In this document: positions 1 through 5,278 of the stretch, piece by piece
How positions within the stretch are numbered: position 1 is the first letter of the stretch
How the letters are laid out: every line of letters starts with the position of its first letter
Origin: Thermococci archaeon
Lineage (GTDB): Archaea > Methanobacteriota_B > Thermococci > Thermococcales > Thermococcaceae
Assembly (NCBI GenBank): GCA_003663525.1
Contig: QMUF01000046.1
Location: 1-10,578 of the forward strand
Direction: 5' to 3'
Length of the DNA stretch: 10,578 nt
Translations under genes and position numbers: made by a program
Notes under the pieces: model-generated
Databases searched by the model: none
What the model saw: only the letters and a program-made list of their open reading frames with translations
What the model was told of the DNA's origin: nothing

Positions 1-166
1 ACTAAACACCTTATAATCCTCTTAGATAATTTTGACAACTCTCGGAATTATATAAGTCTTTTGATACGGTTTATTCGTTTATTTGGAAAAATTACAAATG
101 TATAAGTAAAAACTGAGAAATTATACATTATCAACAATCTTCCCTAGCAATAAGGGTTTAACTCAC

Positions 167-418
167 TCACCACCATATTTCGTTATTTTTTGTCCCTATC
201 ACTATTCTCACCACTAACAGAAAGAGCAGGAATAGGATATTCAAGAATACTAACTTGACAGGGAGTTCTATCAAATACACTGAGGTTTATATCAAAGAGA
301 GGATTTCGTCCATAAACAAATATCCTATATATGACGTTGACACAATGAGCCCTCCTGCCATAAGAGCAAGACTAACAGTATCCATCGCGCTCACTATTAG
401 GGGGGGTACTACATTCAT
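167..418 (-). pseudogene. Small membrane-protein gene with an in-frame stop
   Basis: On the minus strand an ATG at 418 opens 43 codons (MNVVPPLIVSAMDTVSLALM...) ending at TAA 289-287. The same frame then continues for 39 codons to TGA 169-167, and that tail is strongly hydrophobic (LVFLNILFLLFLLVVRIVIG) with a short polar end. The uninterrupted hydrophobic segment after the stop suggests one gene of about 83 codons with two membrane segments and one nonsense mutation. The ATG overlaps the TGA of the upstream fragment (ATGA), so the pair looks translationally coupled. I do not recognise the family. Two separate very small proteins are an alternative. Confidence 0.4.
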
Positions 419-539
419 TTTTCCAAAGCCCAAGATGCAATTTCCGGTTTATTCATTTGAATAGTTAGCTCTACAGGAGTAGCAACTATCATTCCCAAAA
501 TCATGACGAATATTGAAAAGAAAACTGATTTTACAACAT
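415..539 (-). pseudogene. Small membrane or secreted protein fragment, frameshifted at its start
   Basis: A minus-strand frame of 40 codons, from 537 to the TGA at 417-415, reads VVKSVFFSIFVMILGMIVAT followed by a polar part ending in ASWALEK. It looks like a signal peptide or membrane anchor plus a short outside segment. It has no start at its own beginning. An ATG at 539-537 preceded by a purine-rich stretch (GGGGAAGTTGAG) is one base out of frame and stops after two codons, so a single-base indel next to the start is the simplest reading. An internal ATG at 504 would give only 29 residues. The stop overlaps the ATG of the next membrane-protein fragment. Family unknown. Confidence 0.33.
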
Positions 540-612
540 CTCAACTTCCCCTATAAATGCATAAGTAAATAATTGGCACATTAAAGTGGAGGGAATCTTT
601 CAAAGGCACTGA

Positions 613-753
613 CTTGCGAGAAACTTCTATGATTCTCTTGGAGACCAATTAAAGTGGGATAAAGCGAATGACATTGCAGATGTCCTTGAGTATATAACAT
701 ATACCGCATTCTCGCTGATTATCACATTGAGCAACCAAACCCCACCTCGGTAG
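613..753 (+). pseudogene. Coding-like fragment without a start codon
   Basis: Forty-six sense codons run from just after a TGA at 610-612 to TAG 751-753. They read as a plausible soluble protein segment (FYDSLGDQLKWDKANDIADV...) but have no ATG, GTG or TTG near the beginning. It lies in the decayed element region and is probably a relic of an element gene. Together with the 802-942 frame it may be part of one former gene broken by frameshifts. The product is not recognised. Confidence 0.25.
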
Positions 754-801
754 GACAACCCTCAACTTCACCACTATTCAAAACACCTTTAAAAATGGAA
801 T

Positions 802-942
802 ATGCTCGTTCCAGAGTACGTAAAAAGTAAAACTCTAAAACTAACCAACGAAATTGACAAACTCTTTGAGACTATCAAAGACAACGCTTATGACTACAAT
901 GTTGCGAGGATTCTCCTGAATCTCAACAAGAAACTTAAATGA
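802..942 (+). CDS. 46-residue hypothetical ORF in the element relic
   Basis: An ATG at 802 opens 46 codons (MLVPEYVKSKTLKLTNEIDK...) ending at TGA 940-942. The composition is charged and helical, with no cysteine and no membrane segment, and the C-terminus is lysine-rich. No GGTG-type RBS precedes the ATG; a TTTAAAA stretch lies too close upstream to act as a TATA box for this start. It may be the 3' remnant of a longer gene whose upstream part is the 613-753 frame. I do not recognise it, and expression is doubtful. Confidence 0.25.
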   Translation: MLVPEYVKSKTLKLTNEIDKLFETIKDNAYDYNVARILLNLNKKLK

Positions 943-995
943 AACACCAGCGCCTAAACAACAAGATTGTTTTATACACAAACTTGCAAAAAATA

Positions 996-1007
996 TGTGA
1001 CGTCACA
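996..1007. promoter_or_regulatory. Perfect 12-bp palindrome, possible operator
   Basis: TGTGACGTCACA is a perfect 12-bp inverted repeat in otherwise AT-rich DNA, followed immediately by an AATATAAT stretch that could be a TATA element. It lies about 170 bp upstream of the integrase fragment. A binding site for an element-encoded regulator is possible but is only inferred from symmetry. Confidence 0.25.
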
Positions 1008-1134
1008 ATATAATACAGGAAAGTCAAGCATGAGCAAAATAACAGACCCCTAGCAAAATTCCATATCAAGATAACTCGAGCAAGTTGTGGTTATTCAAGA
1101 TTGGAAAGCTCAAGGATCTCTGGTAATGCCATAT

Positions 1135-1172
1135 GCATATATATATCATAGACATGTATATAGTGTTTGGTG
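1135..1172 (+). promoter_or_regulatory. TATA box and RBS of the integrase fragment
   Basis: GCATATATATATCATA at 1135-1150 is a strong archaeal TATA element. A start of transcription about 25 bp downstream would fall near 1165-1170. GGTG at 1169-1172 is a Thermococcales-type RBS 7 bases before the ATG at 1180. Together they fix the start at 1180 rather than at the GTG at 1087. Confidence 0.5.
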
Positions 1173-1179
1173 CAAAACA

Positions 1180-1515
1180 ATGGACAAAGTGTCCAAAGTG
1201 GCCACTAAAAATAGCGGCTCTCATTCAAGAGTTTTGAGCAAAAAGAGGCGAAAGACACACATTCATATTAGCATTGATGAAGAGATGTCCGCAGTTATAG
1301 ACGAGCTCGCGCTTAATAAGTCAAAATTCACTAATAGAGTACTTAGAGCACTTCTTCTTGGAGAAGGAGGCGATAGCATGTTCATAAAATTCTGGTGGTC
1401 CCGCGGCCCGGATTTGAACCGGGGACCTGCGGATCTACAGTCCGCCGCCACTCCCAGGCTAGGCTACCGCGGGACCCTACAGCCCAGCCCTCAATCACTA
1501 CTCATCTTGATGTAG
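1180..1515 (+). pseudogene. int(N): 5' fragment of an SSV-type integrase split at tRNA-Tyr
   Basis: The frame from ATG 1180 encodes 111 residues. Residues 1-25 are basic (SKKRRKT). Residues 26-59 look like a ribbon-helix-helix: a strand THIHISI, then DEEMSAVIDELAL and NKSKFTNRVLRALL. Next comes a glycine-rich turn (GEGGDS), and from residue 73 the frame is simply tRNA-Tyr read on the wrong strand (WSRGPDLNRGPADLQSAATP). Thermococcales integrases of the SSV type begin with a short DNA-binding region and carry their attachment core at this point, so this is most likely the N-terminal piece of a tyrosine recombinase left after integration. None of the catalytic R..H-R..Y residues is present; they would be in int(C). 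True element coding probably ends between 1396 and 1437. A stand-alone RHH regulator gene that merely overlaps the tRNA is the main alternative. Confidence 0.6.
1396..1473 (-). tRNA. tRNA-Tyr (GTA anticodon)
   Basis: The minus strand folds into a complete 78-nt tRNA with encoded CCA. The acceptor stem CCCGCGG pairs with CCGCGGG, followed by discriminator A and CCA at 1398-1396. The anticodon stem GCGGA/UCCGC encloses the loop CUGUAGA with anticodon GUA. The T arm contains GGUUCAAAUCC. The C1-G72 pair is the archaeal/eukaryal tyrosine identity element. No intron is visible. The 3' half is also the presumed integration site of the element to its left, since int(N) reads straight into it. A TTTATAAA element at about 1516-1523 lies upstream on the minus strand and would give a leader of some 20 nt. 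Confidence 0.95.
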
Positions 1516-1525
1516 TTTATAAATC
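1514..1525 (-). promoter_or_regulatory. Probable TATA box of tRNA-Tyr
   Basis: The minus strand reads GATTTATAAACT here, about 45 bp upstream of the mature tRNA 5' end. Transcription starting 25 bp downstream would leave a leader of about 20 nt for RNase P to remove. Confidence 0.4.
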
Positions 1526-1550
1526 TTTCTGTGATGCTCACAACCGAGTA

Positions 1551-1563
1551 TAAATTTATAAAC
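1551..1563 (+). promoter_or_regulatory. TATA box of the MarC-family gene
   Basis: TAAATTTATAAAC lies about 30-35 bp before the ATG at 1592, so the predicted transcript has a leader of only a few bases. GAGG at 1585-1588 is at most a weak RBS. Confidence 0.45.
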
Positions 1564-1591
1564 AATTTCTTTTGAAAACCTTCTGAGGCCT

Positions 1592-2206
1592 ATGATAACC
1601 GAAATCCTGAGCTCTGCACTGCTTATGATAATCATGATTGACCCAAGTGATAAAATACTCTTGGTTAGCCTACTTAGGGAAGATTTTCACATAGAAGATA
1701 TAAAACAGCTCATAGTGAGGGCTAACCTCATCGGATTCTTCCTCCTAATTCTATTCGCTCTTGCAGGGAAGATAATACTGCAGGATATATTCCACATTGA
1801 CTTGAATGCCCTTAGAGTTGCCGGAGGTTTTGTGCTCTTCAAGATAGGTCTTGAAGCATTGGAGGGCGGTGGGATGGTAACCCTAAAGAAGGAGAAGAAT
1901 ATCCTTGCTTTGGCCGCAGTTCCAGTGGCTACACCACTAATAGCCGGCCCTGCAGCAATTACAACTGCGATAACACTAACCGCAGAATATGGCATAGAAG
2001 TTTCTGCTCTGGCTATTATAATAGCCATATTGTCCACGGCCCTCATAATGATAATAACCCTTTATGCAGTTGAGAATATAAGCAAAACGACACTTGGTGT
2101 ATTTATCAGGATAATTGGTCTCTTTACCATGGCCATAGGAGCTCAAATGATGGTAGAAGGTGTGGGAGGAATTTTCCTCAAACTTATGAAATCAACAACT
2201 TTTTAA
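1592..2206 (+). CDS. MarC/SnatA-family integral membrane protein
   Basis: The 204-residue protein is almost entirely hydrophobic, with about six membrane segments in two sets of three. It matches the MarC (UPF0056) family in length and landmarks. Residues around 75-90 give [17 protein letters not shown]. The mid-protein has the signature [20 protein letters not shown] at about 109-128. The end has [20 protein letters not shown]. Family members include SnatA of Thermococcus sp. KS-1, a small neutral amino acid transporter, so amino acid transport is a reasonable but unproven role here. The usual NPxGxxPxF-like motif in the first helix is changed to [12 protein letters not shown], so this may be a divergent paralog. 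It stands alone, 33 bp before hisS. Confidence 0.85.
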   Translation: MITEILSSALLMIIMIDPSDKILLVSLLREDFHIEDIKQLIVRANLIGFFLLILFALAGKIILQDIFHIDLNALRVAGGFVLFKIGLEALEGGGMVTLKKEKNILALAAVPVATPLIAGPAAITTAITLTAEYGIEVSALAIIIAILSTALIMIITLYAVENISKTTLGVFIRIIGLFTMAIGAQMMVEGVGGIFLKLMKSTTF

Positions 2207-2239
2207 CTTCCTTTTTATTCCCATTTATAGGTGGGAGAA

Positions 2240-3544
2240 GTGGTTAGAATTCAGAGAGTTAAAGGGACCAGAGATTTGCTCCCTGAAGACATGATAAAGA
2301 GGAGATACGTATTTGAGAGAATAAGGGAAGTTTTTGAGGCCTATGGCTTCAAGGAAATACTCACACCAACATTTGAATACACAAAACTCTTTGAACTGAG
2401 AAGTGGAGAAGAAGTAGTTGAACAACTCTATGCTTTTGAGGATAAAGGTGGCAGGAACCTATCTCTAAGGCCTGATTTAACCTCAAGTGTTGCAAGACTT
2501 TTTGTAAATGGATTTCAAACAGCCCCCAAACCAATAAAATGGTACTACATAACCAATATGTTCCGATATGAAGAACCTCAAAGTGGCCGCCTTAGAGAAT
2601 TCTGGCAGGCTGGCGTAGAGTTAATAGGTTCTTCAAATATAGAAGCTGATGCGGAAGTCATTGCACTTCTCATTGAAAGCTACCTAAGTACCGGGCTAAA
2701 AGAATTCACCGTGAATGTGGGAAACAGAATTCTGCTGGACGAGTTTGCCAAAATGCTTGGAGTGAAAGACGACATTGGCCTTATGAGGTTAATTGATAAA
2801 AAAGACAAAATGAAGAGAGAGGAGTTCGTAAAGGCTCTTCAAGAGTTCGGATTAAATGAAGAAGATATAAACAAAGTATTCACTCTTATAGAACTGAAAG
2901 GCAAGCCCGACGATGTTTTACCCAAGGCTCGAGAACTTTTCACGAGCAAGATTGCAAAGGAAGAATTGAAAAAGATTGAGGAGCTTTTTGAGCTGTTGAA
3001 GGCCTATGGCATTGAAGATTACGCTCTAATAGACTTTGGAATAGCAAGAGGATTTGATTACTATACAAGCATAGTTTTTGAGGCAATTGCAGATAACGAT
3101 CTTGGAATAGGCTCAATCGGTGGTGGAGGAAGGTACGACAACTTAATTGAAGTCTTTGGAGGAAAGCCAACTCCAGCTACTGGCTTTGCAATCGGAATAG
3201 AGAGATTAATCCCCATCTTAGAAAGCAAAAGGTTACTGCCAGAATTTAAAATCGGTAGCGATGTGTTTGTTGCCTACATAGGAAAGGAACTTGGAATAAA
3301 GAAGAAGGCGATAGAGGTAACCCAGATGCTGAGAAAGGCAAAGATCAGGGCAGAGTACGATATCCAGGGAAGAAAATTAAGCAAGGCACTTAACTACGCC
3401 AACAGTATAGGGGCAAAGGTTGTGATAATCCTTGGAAAGAAGGATTTCGCCGAAGGAAAAGTTACAATAAGAGACATGGAAAGCGGAGAACAGGTAGCAG
3501 TTCCCATAAAGAAAGCTGTGGAAGAAGTGAAAAAGATGCTGTGA
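2240..3544 (+). CDS. hisS: Histidyl-tRNA synthetase
   Basis: This is a class II aminoacyl-tRNA synthetase that charges tRNA-His. Counted from GTG 2240 it has 434 residues, normal for archaeal HisRS. It opens with RVKGTRDLLPEDM. Motif 1 is around TPTFEYTKLF, and motif 2 is FRYEEPQSGRLREFWQAGVE. The HisRS-specific segment RGFDYYTSIVFE follows, then motif 3 in GGGRYDNL...GFAIGIERL. The last 90 residues (DVFVAYIGKELG... to the end) form the anticodon-binding domain. A GTG at 2231 is also in frame, but GGTGG at 2230-2234 lies five bases before GTG 2240 and would serve as its RBS, so I prefer 2240. The stop codon lies inside the C box of the sRNA that follows. Confidence 0.95.
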   Translation: MVRIQRVKGTRDLLPEDMIKRRYVFERIREVFEAYGFKEILTPTFEYTKLFELRSGEEVVEQLYAFEDKGGRNLSLRPDLTSSVARLFVNGFQTAPKPIKWYYITNMFRYEEPQSGRLREFWQAGVELIGSSNIEADAEVIALLIESYLSTGLKEFTVNVGNRILLDEFAKMLGVKDDIGLMRLIDKKDKMKREEFVKALQEFGLNEEDINKVFTLIELKGKPDDVLPKARELFTSKIAKEELKKIEELFELLKAYGIEDYALIDFGIARGFDYYTSIVFEAIADNDLGIGSIGGGGRYDNLIEVFGGKPTPATGFAIGIERLIPILESKRLLPEFKIGSDVFVAYIGKELGIKKKAIEVTQMLRKAKIRAEYDIQGRKLSKALNYANSIGAKVVIILGKKDFAEGKVTIRDMESGEQVAVPIKKAVEEVKKML

Positions 3545-3592
3545 TGAACAAACCTGTCGCTGAAAGATGATGAGAGGATCGACTAGCTGATC
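3539..3592 (+). ncRNA. C/D box sRNA (rRNA 2'-O-methylation guide)
   Basis: All four boxes are present at archaeal spacing. They are box C GTGATGA at 3541-3547, D' CTGA at 3560-3563, C' ATGATGA at 3567-3573 and D CTGA at 3587-3590. The D' guide ACAAACCTGTCG is 12 nt, the D guide GAGGATCGACTAG is 13 nt, and the D'-C' spacer is 3 nt. Such RNAs bind L7Ae, Nop5 and fibrillarin and direct methylation of the nucleotide paired to the fifth base upstream of each D box. That predicts an A in CGACAGGUUUGU and a U in CUAGUCGAUCCUC. The first target resembles the large-subunit rRNA stretch shortly before the sarcin-ricin loop, from memory only. Box C overlaps the hisS stop codon, so it is either processed from the hisS mRNA or transcribed from within hisS. 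Confidence 0.85.
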
Positions 3593-3629
3593 CTTTTCCT
3601 TACTTCAAATTTGTTCTTCTTTCTCTCAA
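3591..3629 (+). terminator. Pyrimidine-rich probable terminator after hisS and the sRNA
   Basis: A run of T and C with several T3-T4 tracts (TCCTTTTCCTTACTTC, then TTTGTTCTTCTTTCTCTC) follows the sRNA D box directly. Thermococcales transcripts commonly end in such oligo-T stretches without a hairpin. The AGGATC...GATCCT symmetry just before it is part of the sRNA. Confidence 0.35.
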
Positions 3630-3758
3630 GGCACCACTTTTCTATTGGCCTAACGAATGGACATCCTGGCTTTCACTGGTTGAAAAGCCTCTTCAACATT
3701 TTGACCCACCAATAGGAATATTCCTAGAAAGTTTAAAAGAGATTTTATGAAAGAAAAT

Positions 3759-4106
3759 TCAAAAGCTGTTTTCAAGCAGTTCCCTCATGAGCTCAATCTC
3801 TTCTCTCAGCTCTTTAAGAACTTCTTTTCCTGTTTGAGTTATCTCGTAATACTTCCTTGTCCTTCCCCCGACTTCCATCCATTCCCCCCGTATAAGCTTA
3901 TACTTCTCTAGGGTCCTGAGGATTCCGTAGAGAGTGCTCTCACTTGGCACAAATTCTCCATTGCTAATTTCTTCAAGGGTTTTCCTCAATGCATACCCAT
4001 GGGTCTTCTCTTTTTTTAAGAAAGAAAGCACCAAATAAGCATATACCCCTGTCCTGATTTCTTTTCTGAATTTTTCCAAGGCCTTCTTTTTGGGGTCACC
4101 AAACAA
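3759..4106 (-). CDS. PadR-family transcriptional regulator
   Basis: The 115-residue protein is a PadR-type winged helix. It has the N-terminal helix VYAYLVLSFL (21-30) and the signature THGYAL (35-40). The recognition region is ESTLYGILRTLEKYKLI (56-72), and the wing ends in GRTRKYYEIT (81-90). A C-terminal helix (93-112) would make the dimer. PadR proteins are usually ligand-responsive repressors of membrane or efflux functions and of their own operon. The start is TTG 4106, preceded by GGGAGG, and it overlaps the end of the protease gene by 11 bp. The two are therefore co-transcribed and probably translationally coupled. A perfect inverted repeat upstream of the operon is its likely operator. 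The inducer is unknown. Confidence 0.9.
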   Translation of the reverse strand: MFGDPKKKALEKFRKEIRTGVYAYLVLSFLKKEKTHGYALRKTLEEISNGEFVPSESTLYGILRTLEKYKLIRGEWMEVGGRTRKYYEITQTGKEVLKELREEIELMRELLENSF

Positions 4107-5193
4107 TCCTATCTTCCTCCCTCTCCTCCTTCACTTTTGGCAGTCCATAGCGGAGTAGGAAAAGTGAAACGGCCAATAAGAGCACATATGTTATGGCCAA
4201 AACTATTGCAGAGGCTCTGAATTGATAGTAGGCAGCGAATGTATCAATTATACCGTGAACGATGCTTAAACTCAATAAGGCTTTTTTTCCAAAGCCGTTC
4301 TTGTATGAATAAGCTAAAACCACAGTTGTTCCAGCATGGAAGAGTGTTGCTAAGTAGCGCTCAAGCATAGAAACAAGGGCGGTTGTGAGCTTCGGAGTAA
4401 TTCCTCCCAATGTAGAGAGCTGGATTGCCTGTAAAGCGGGAACTAATATGGCCTCACCAAGCCCGAAGCCAATGCCAATAAAAAGAGCTTCGTTGAGGTA
4501 TTTGCCCTTTGAAAGCCCATATTTCAAACTTTCTTGGAAAAATCCCGCCACAAAGCCAAGCCATATTGCAGTAAGGATCACAAAGGCTGTTCCTTTTGCA
4601 ATTATATCGGAGTTTGACTTTATACCTACTGCTAAAAATGGTGCATTCTGTATCAGAGGTTGAATACCAAGTGTTATTGCAACGAGTATAATGCCCAAAA
4701 CAATCTCTGCAACGCCTATTTTTCTAAATCCCAGTATGTAGAATGTCAACAAAGCCAAAAAGCCTCCTAAAACGGGGAAGAATAGTGCAACACCTAATGG
4801 AATGCCAGCTTCCTTTGAATTTACTGCATCGATCCATATGCCAGAAAGCTTGTATTCACCACTAACCTCCCTAAACACGAGCCTTAAAGTCACGTCTGCT
4901 TTTTCAAATTCGAAGCTGTAGTAACCAAGGATGAAACCAGAAGATCTTCCCTCTTTAACGAAAGCGTAATCTTTAAGTTGACCGTATTTTGAAATTAGAT
5001 CTTCCCTAAATGCGTTAAACTGTTTTTCATCAAAGGCCTTCTTCATGTCGTCATCAAGATAAGGTTGCAAGATGGAGTAGTCTCCAGTCTTAAATGCATT
5101 GAAGGTTGCCTCAGCAACACCATCGTAGGGCCTTTCAGCAAGCACAAAAGAGCTAATAAAGACCAGTAGTAACAATATCATGATCTTCTTCAT
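4096..5193 (-). CDS. YhfC-like intramembrane metalloprotease with extracytoplasmic DUF3887-like domain
   Basis: From ATG 5193 the protein has 365 residues. Residues 1-19 are a signal peptide or anchor (MKKIMILLLLVFISSFVLAE). Residues 20-125 form a soluble domain resembling DUF3887 (FKTGDYSILQPYLDDDMKKAF, KYGQLKDYAF). From about 130 there are seven or so membrane helices of the YhfC type. Conserved polar residues inside the helices are candidate zinc ligands or catalytic groups: E221 (QESLKYG), E247 (GLGEA), E278 (LERY), H286 (FHAGTT) and H313 (VHGIID). This pattern is shared with CPBP/YhfC membrane proteases; the substrate is unknown. The start is set by GGTGAT at 5203-5198, four bases before ATG 5193, and not by the in-frame ATG 5205. 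It is first in an operon with padR. Confidence 0.72.
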   Translation of the reverse strand: MKKIMILLLLVFISSFVLAERPYDGVAEATFNAFKTGDYSILQPYLDDDMKKAFDEKQFNAFREDLISKYGQLKDYAFVKEGRSSGFILGYYSFEFEKADVTLRLVFREVSGEYKLSGIWIDAVNSKEAGIPLGVALFFPVLGGFLALLTFYILGFRKIGVAEIVLGIILVAITLGIQPLIQNAPFLAVGIKSNSDIIAKGTAFVILTAIWLGFVAGFFQESLKYGLSKGKYLNEALFIGIGFGLGEAILVPALQAIQLSTLGGITPKLTTALVSMLERYLATLFHAGTTVVLAYSYKNGFGKKALLSLSIVHGIIDTFAAYYQFRASAIVLAITYVLLLAVSLFLLRYGLPKVKEEREEDRIVW

Positions 5194-5197
5194 GCCT

Positions 5198-5203
5198 ATC
5201 ACC
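5198..5203 (-). promoter_or_regulatory. RBS of the YhfC-like gene
   Basis: The minus strand reads GGTGAT, the exact Thermococcales anti-Shine-Dalgarno complement, four bases before ATG 5193. It abuts the inverted repeat at 5204-5224, so any hairpin formed by that repeat in the mRNA would sit right beside the RBS. Confidence 0.6.
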
Positions 5204-5224
5204 ATACCTCGAAGTTCGAGGTAT
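5204..5224. promoter_or_regulatory. Perfect inverted repeat, probable PadR operator
   Basis: ATACCTCGAA, one central base, then TTCGAGGTAT: two perfect 10-bp arms. The repeat lies between the TTTAAA promoter element (5240-5248) and the RBS of the protease-padR operon, over the predicted minus-strand transcription start near 5216-5222. PadR dimers bind inverted repeats in their own promoters, so autorepression of the operon is the simplest model. The site is 55 bp from the dph2 start and might also affect it. A leader-RNA hairpin is the alternative reading. Confidence 0.6.
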
Positions 5225-5239
5225 TATTAGGGGCCAAAT

Positions 5240-5248
5240 CTTTAAAAG
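5240..5248. promoter_or_regulatory. Symmetric TATA-like element between divergent genes
   Basis: CTTTAAAAG is nearly palindromic and is the only good TATA-like element between the protease operon and dph2. Read leftwards it predicts a start near 5216-5222; read rightwards it predicts one near 5268, just before the dph2 RBS. It may serve both directions. Confidence 0.4.
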
Positions 5249-5269
5249 AATTTCGCTTTGAAGATGAAT

Positions 5270-5275
5270 GGTGAG
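5270..5275 (+). promoter_or_regulatory. RBS deciding the dph2 start
   Basis: GGTGAG lies three bases before ATG 5279. It falls inside the frame that would be coding if translation began at 5258 or 5264, which argues against those starts. Confidence 0.55.
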
Positions 5276-5278
5276 CCT

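Larger units (their letters stand above)
1..1437. mobile_element. Decayed end of an integrated element bounded by tRNA-Tyr
   Basis: This stretch has no intact gene except an integrase 5' fragment (1180 onward), which runs into the 3' half of the tRNA-Tyr gene at 1396-1437. In SSV-type archaeal elements the attachment core lies inside the 5' part of the integrase gene and matches the 3' half of a tRNA gene. Integration therefore splits the gene and leaves int(N) against the rebuilt tRNA. The element body should then lie to the left, where only broken small reading frames are visible (167-539, 613-753, 802-942). I see no second copy of the tRNA 3' half and no int(C) in the window, so the other end is either outside it or lost. 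The right boundary is well supported; the left extent is unknown. Confidence 0.6.

Noticed and set aside
255..464. Plus-strand 69-codon frame
   Set aside because: It is antisense to the membrane-protein fragments, has no RBS, and reads as low-quality sequence; the minus strand has clear membrane segments and an ATGA coupling.
1087..1179. Upstream GTG start of the integrase fragment
   Set aside because: It would place the TATA box and GGTG RBS (1135-1172) inside the coding region; the start at 1180 fits both signals.
3544..3573. ATG overlapping the hisS stop, followed by two tandem TGA codons, read as a decayed coupled gene
   Set aside because: The ATGATGA with the double stop is box C' of the C/D sRNA, and the whole pattern is explained by the four boxes and two guides.
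3575..3594. AGGATC...GATCCT hairpin followed by T's as a terminator
   Set aside because: The symmetry falls on the second guide and D box of the sRNA; only the T-rich tract after it is kept as a possible terminator.
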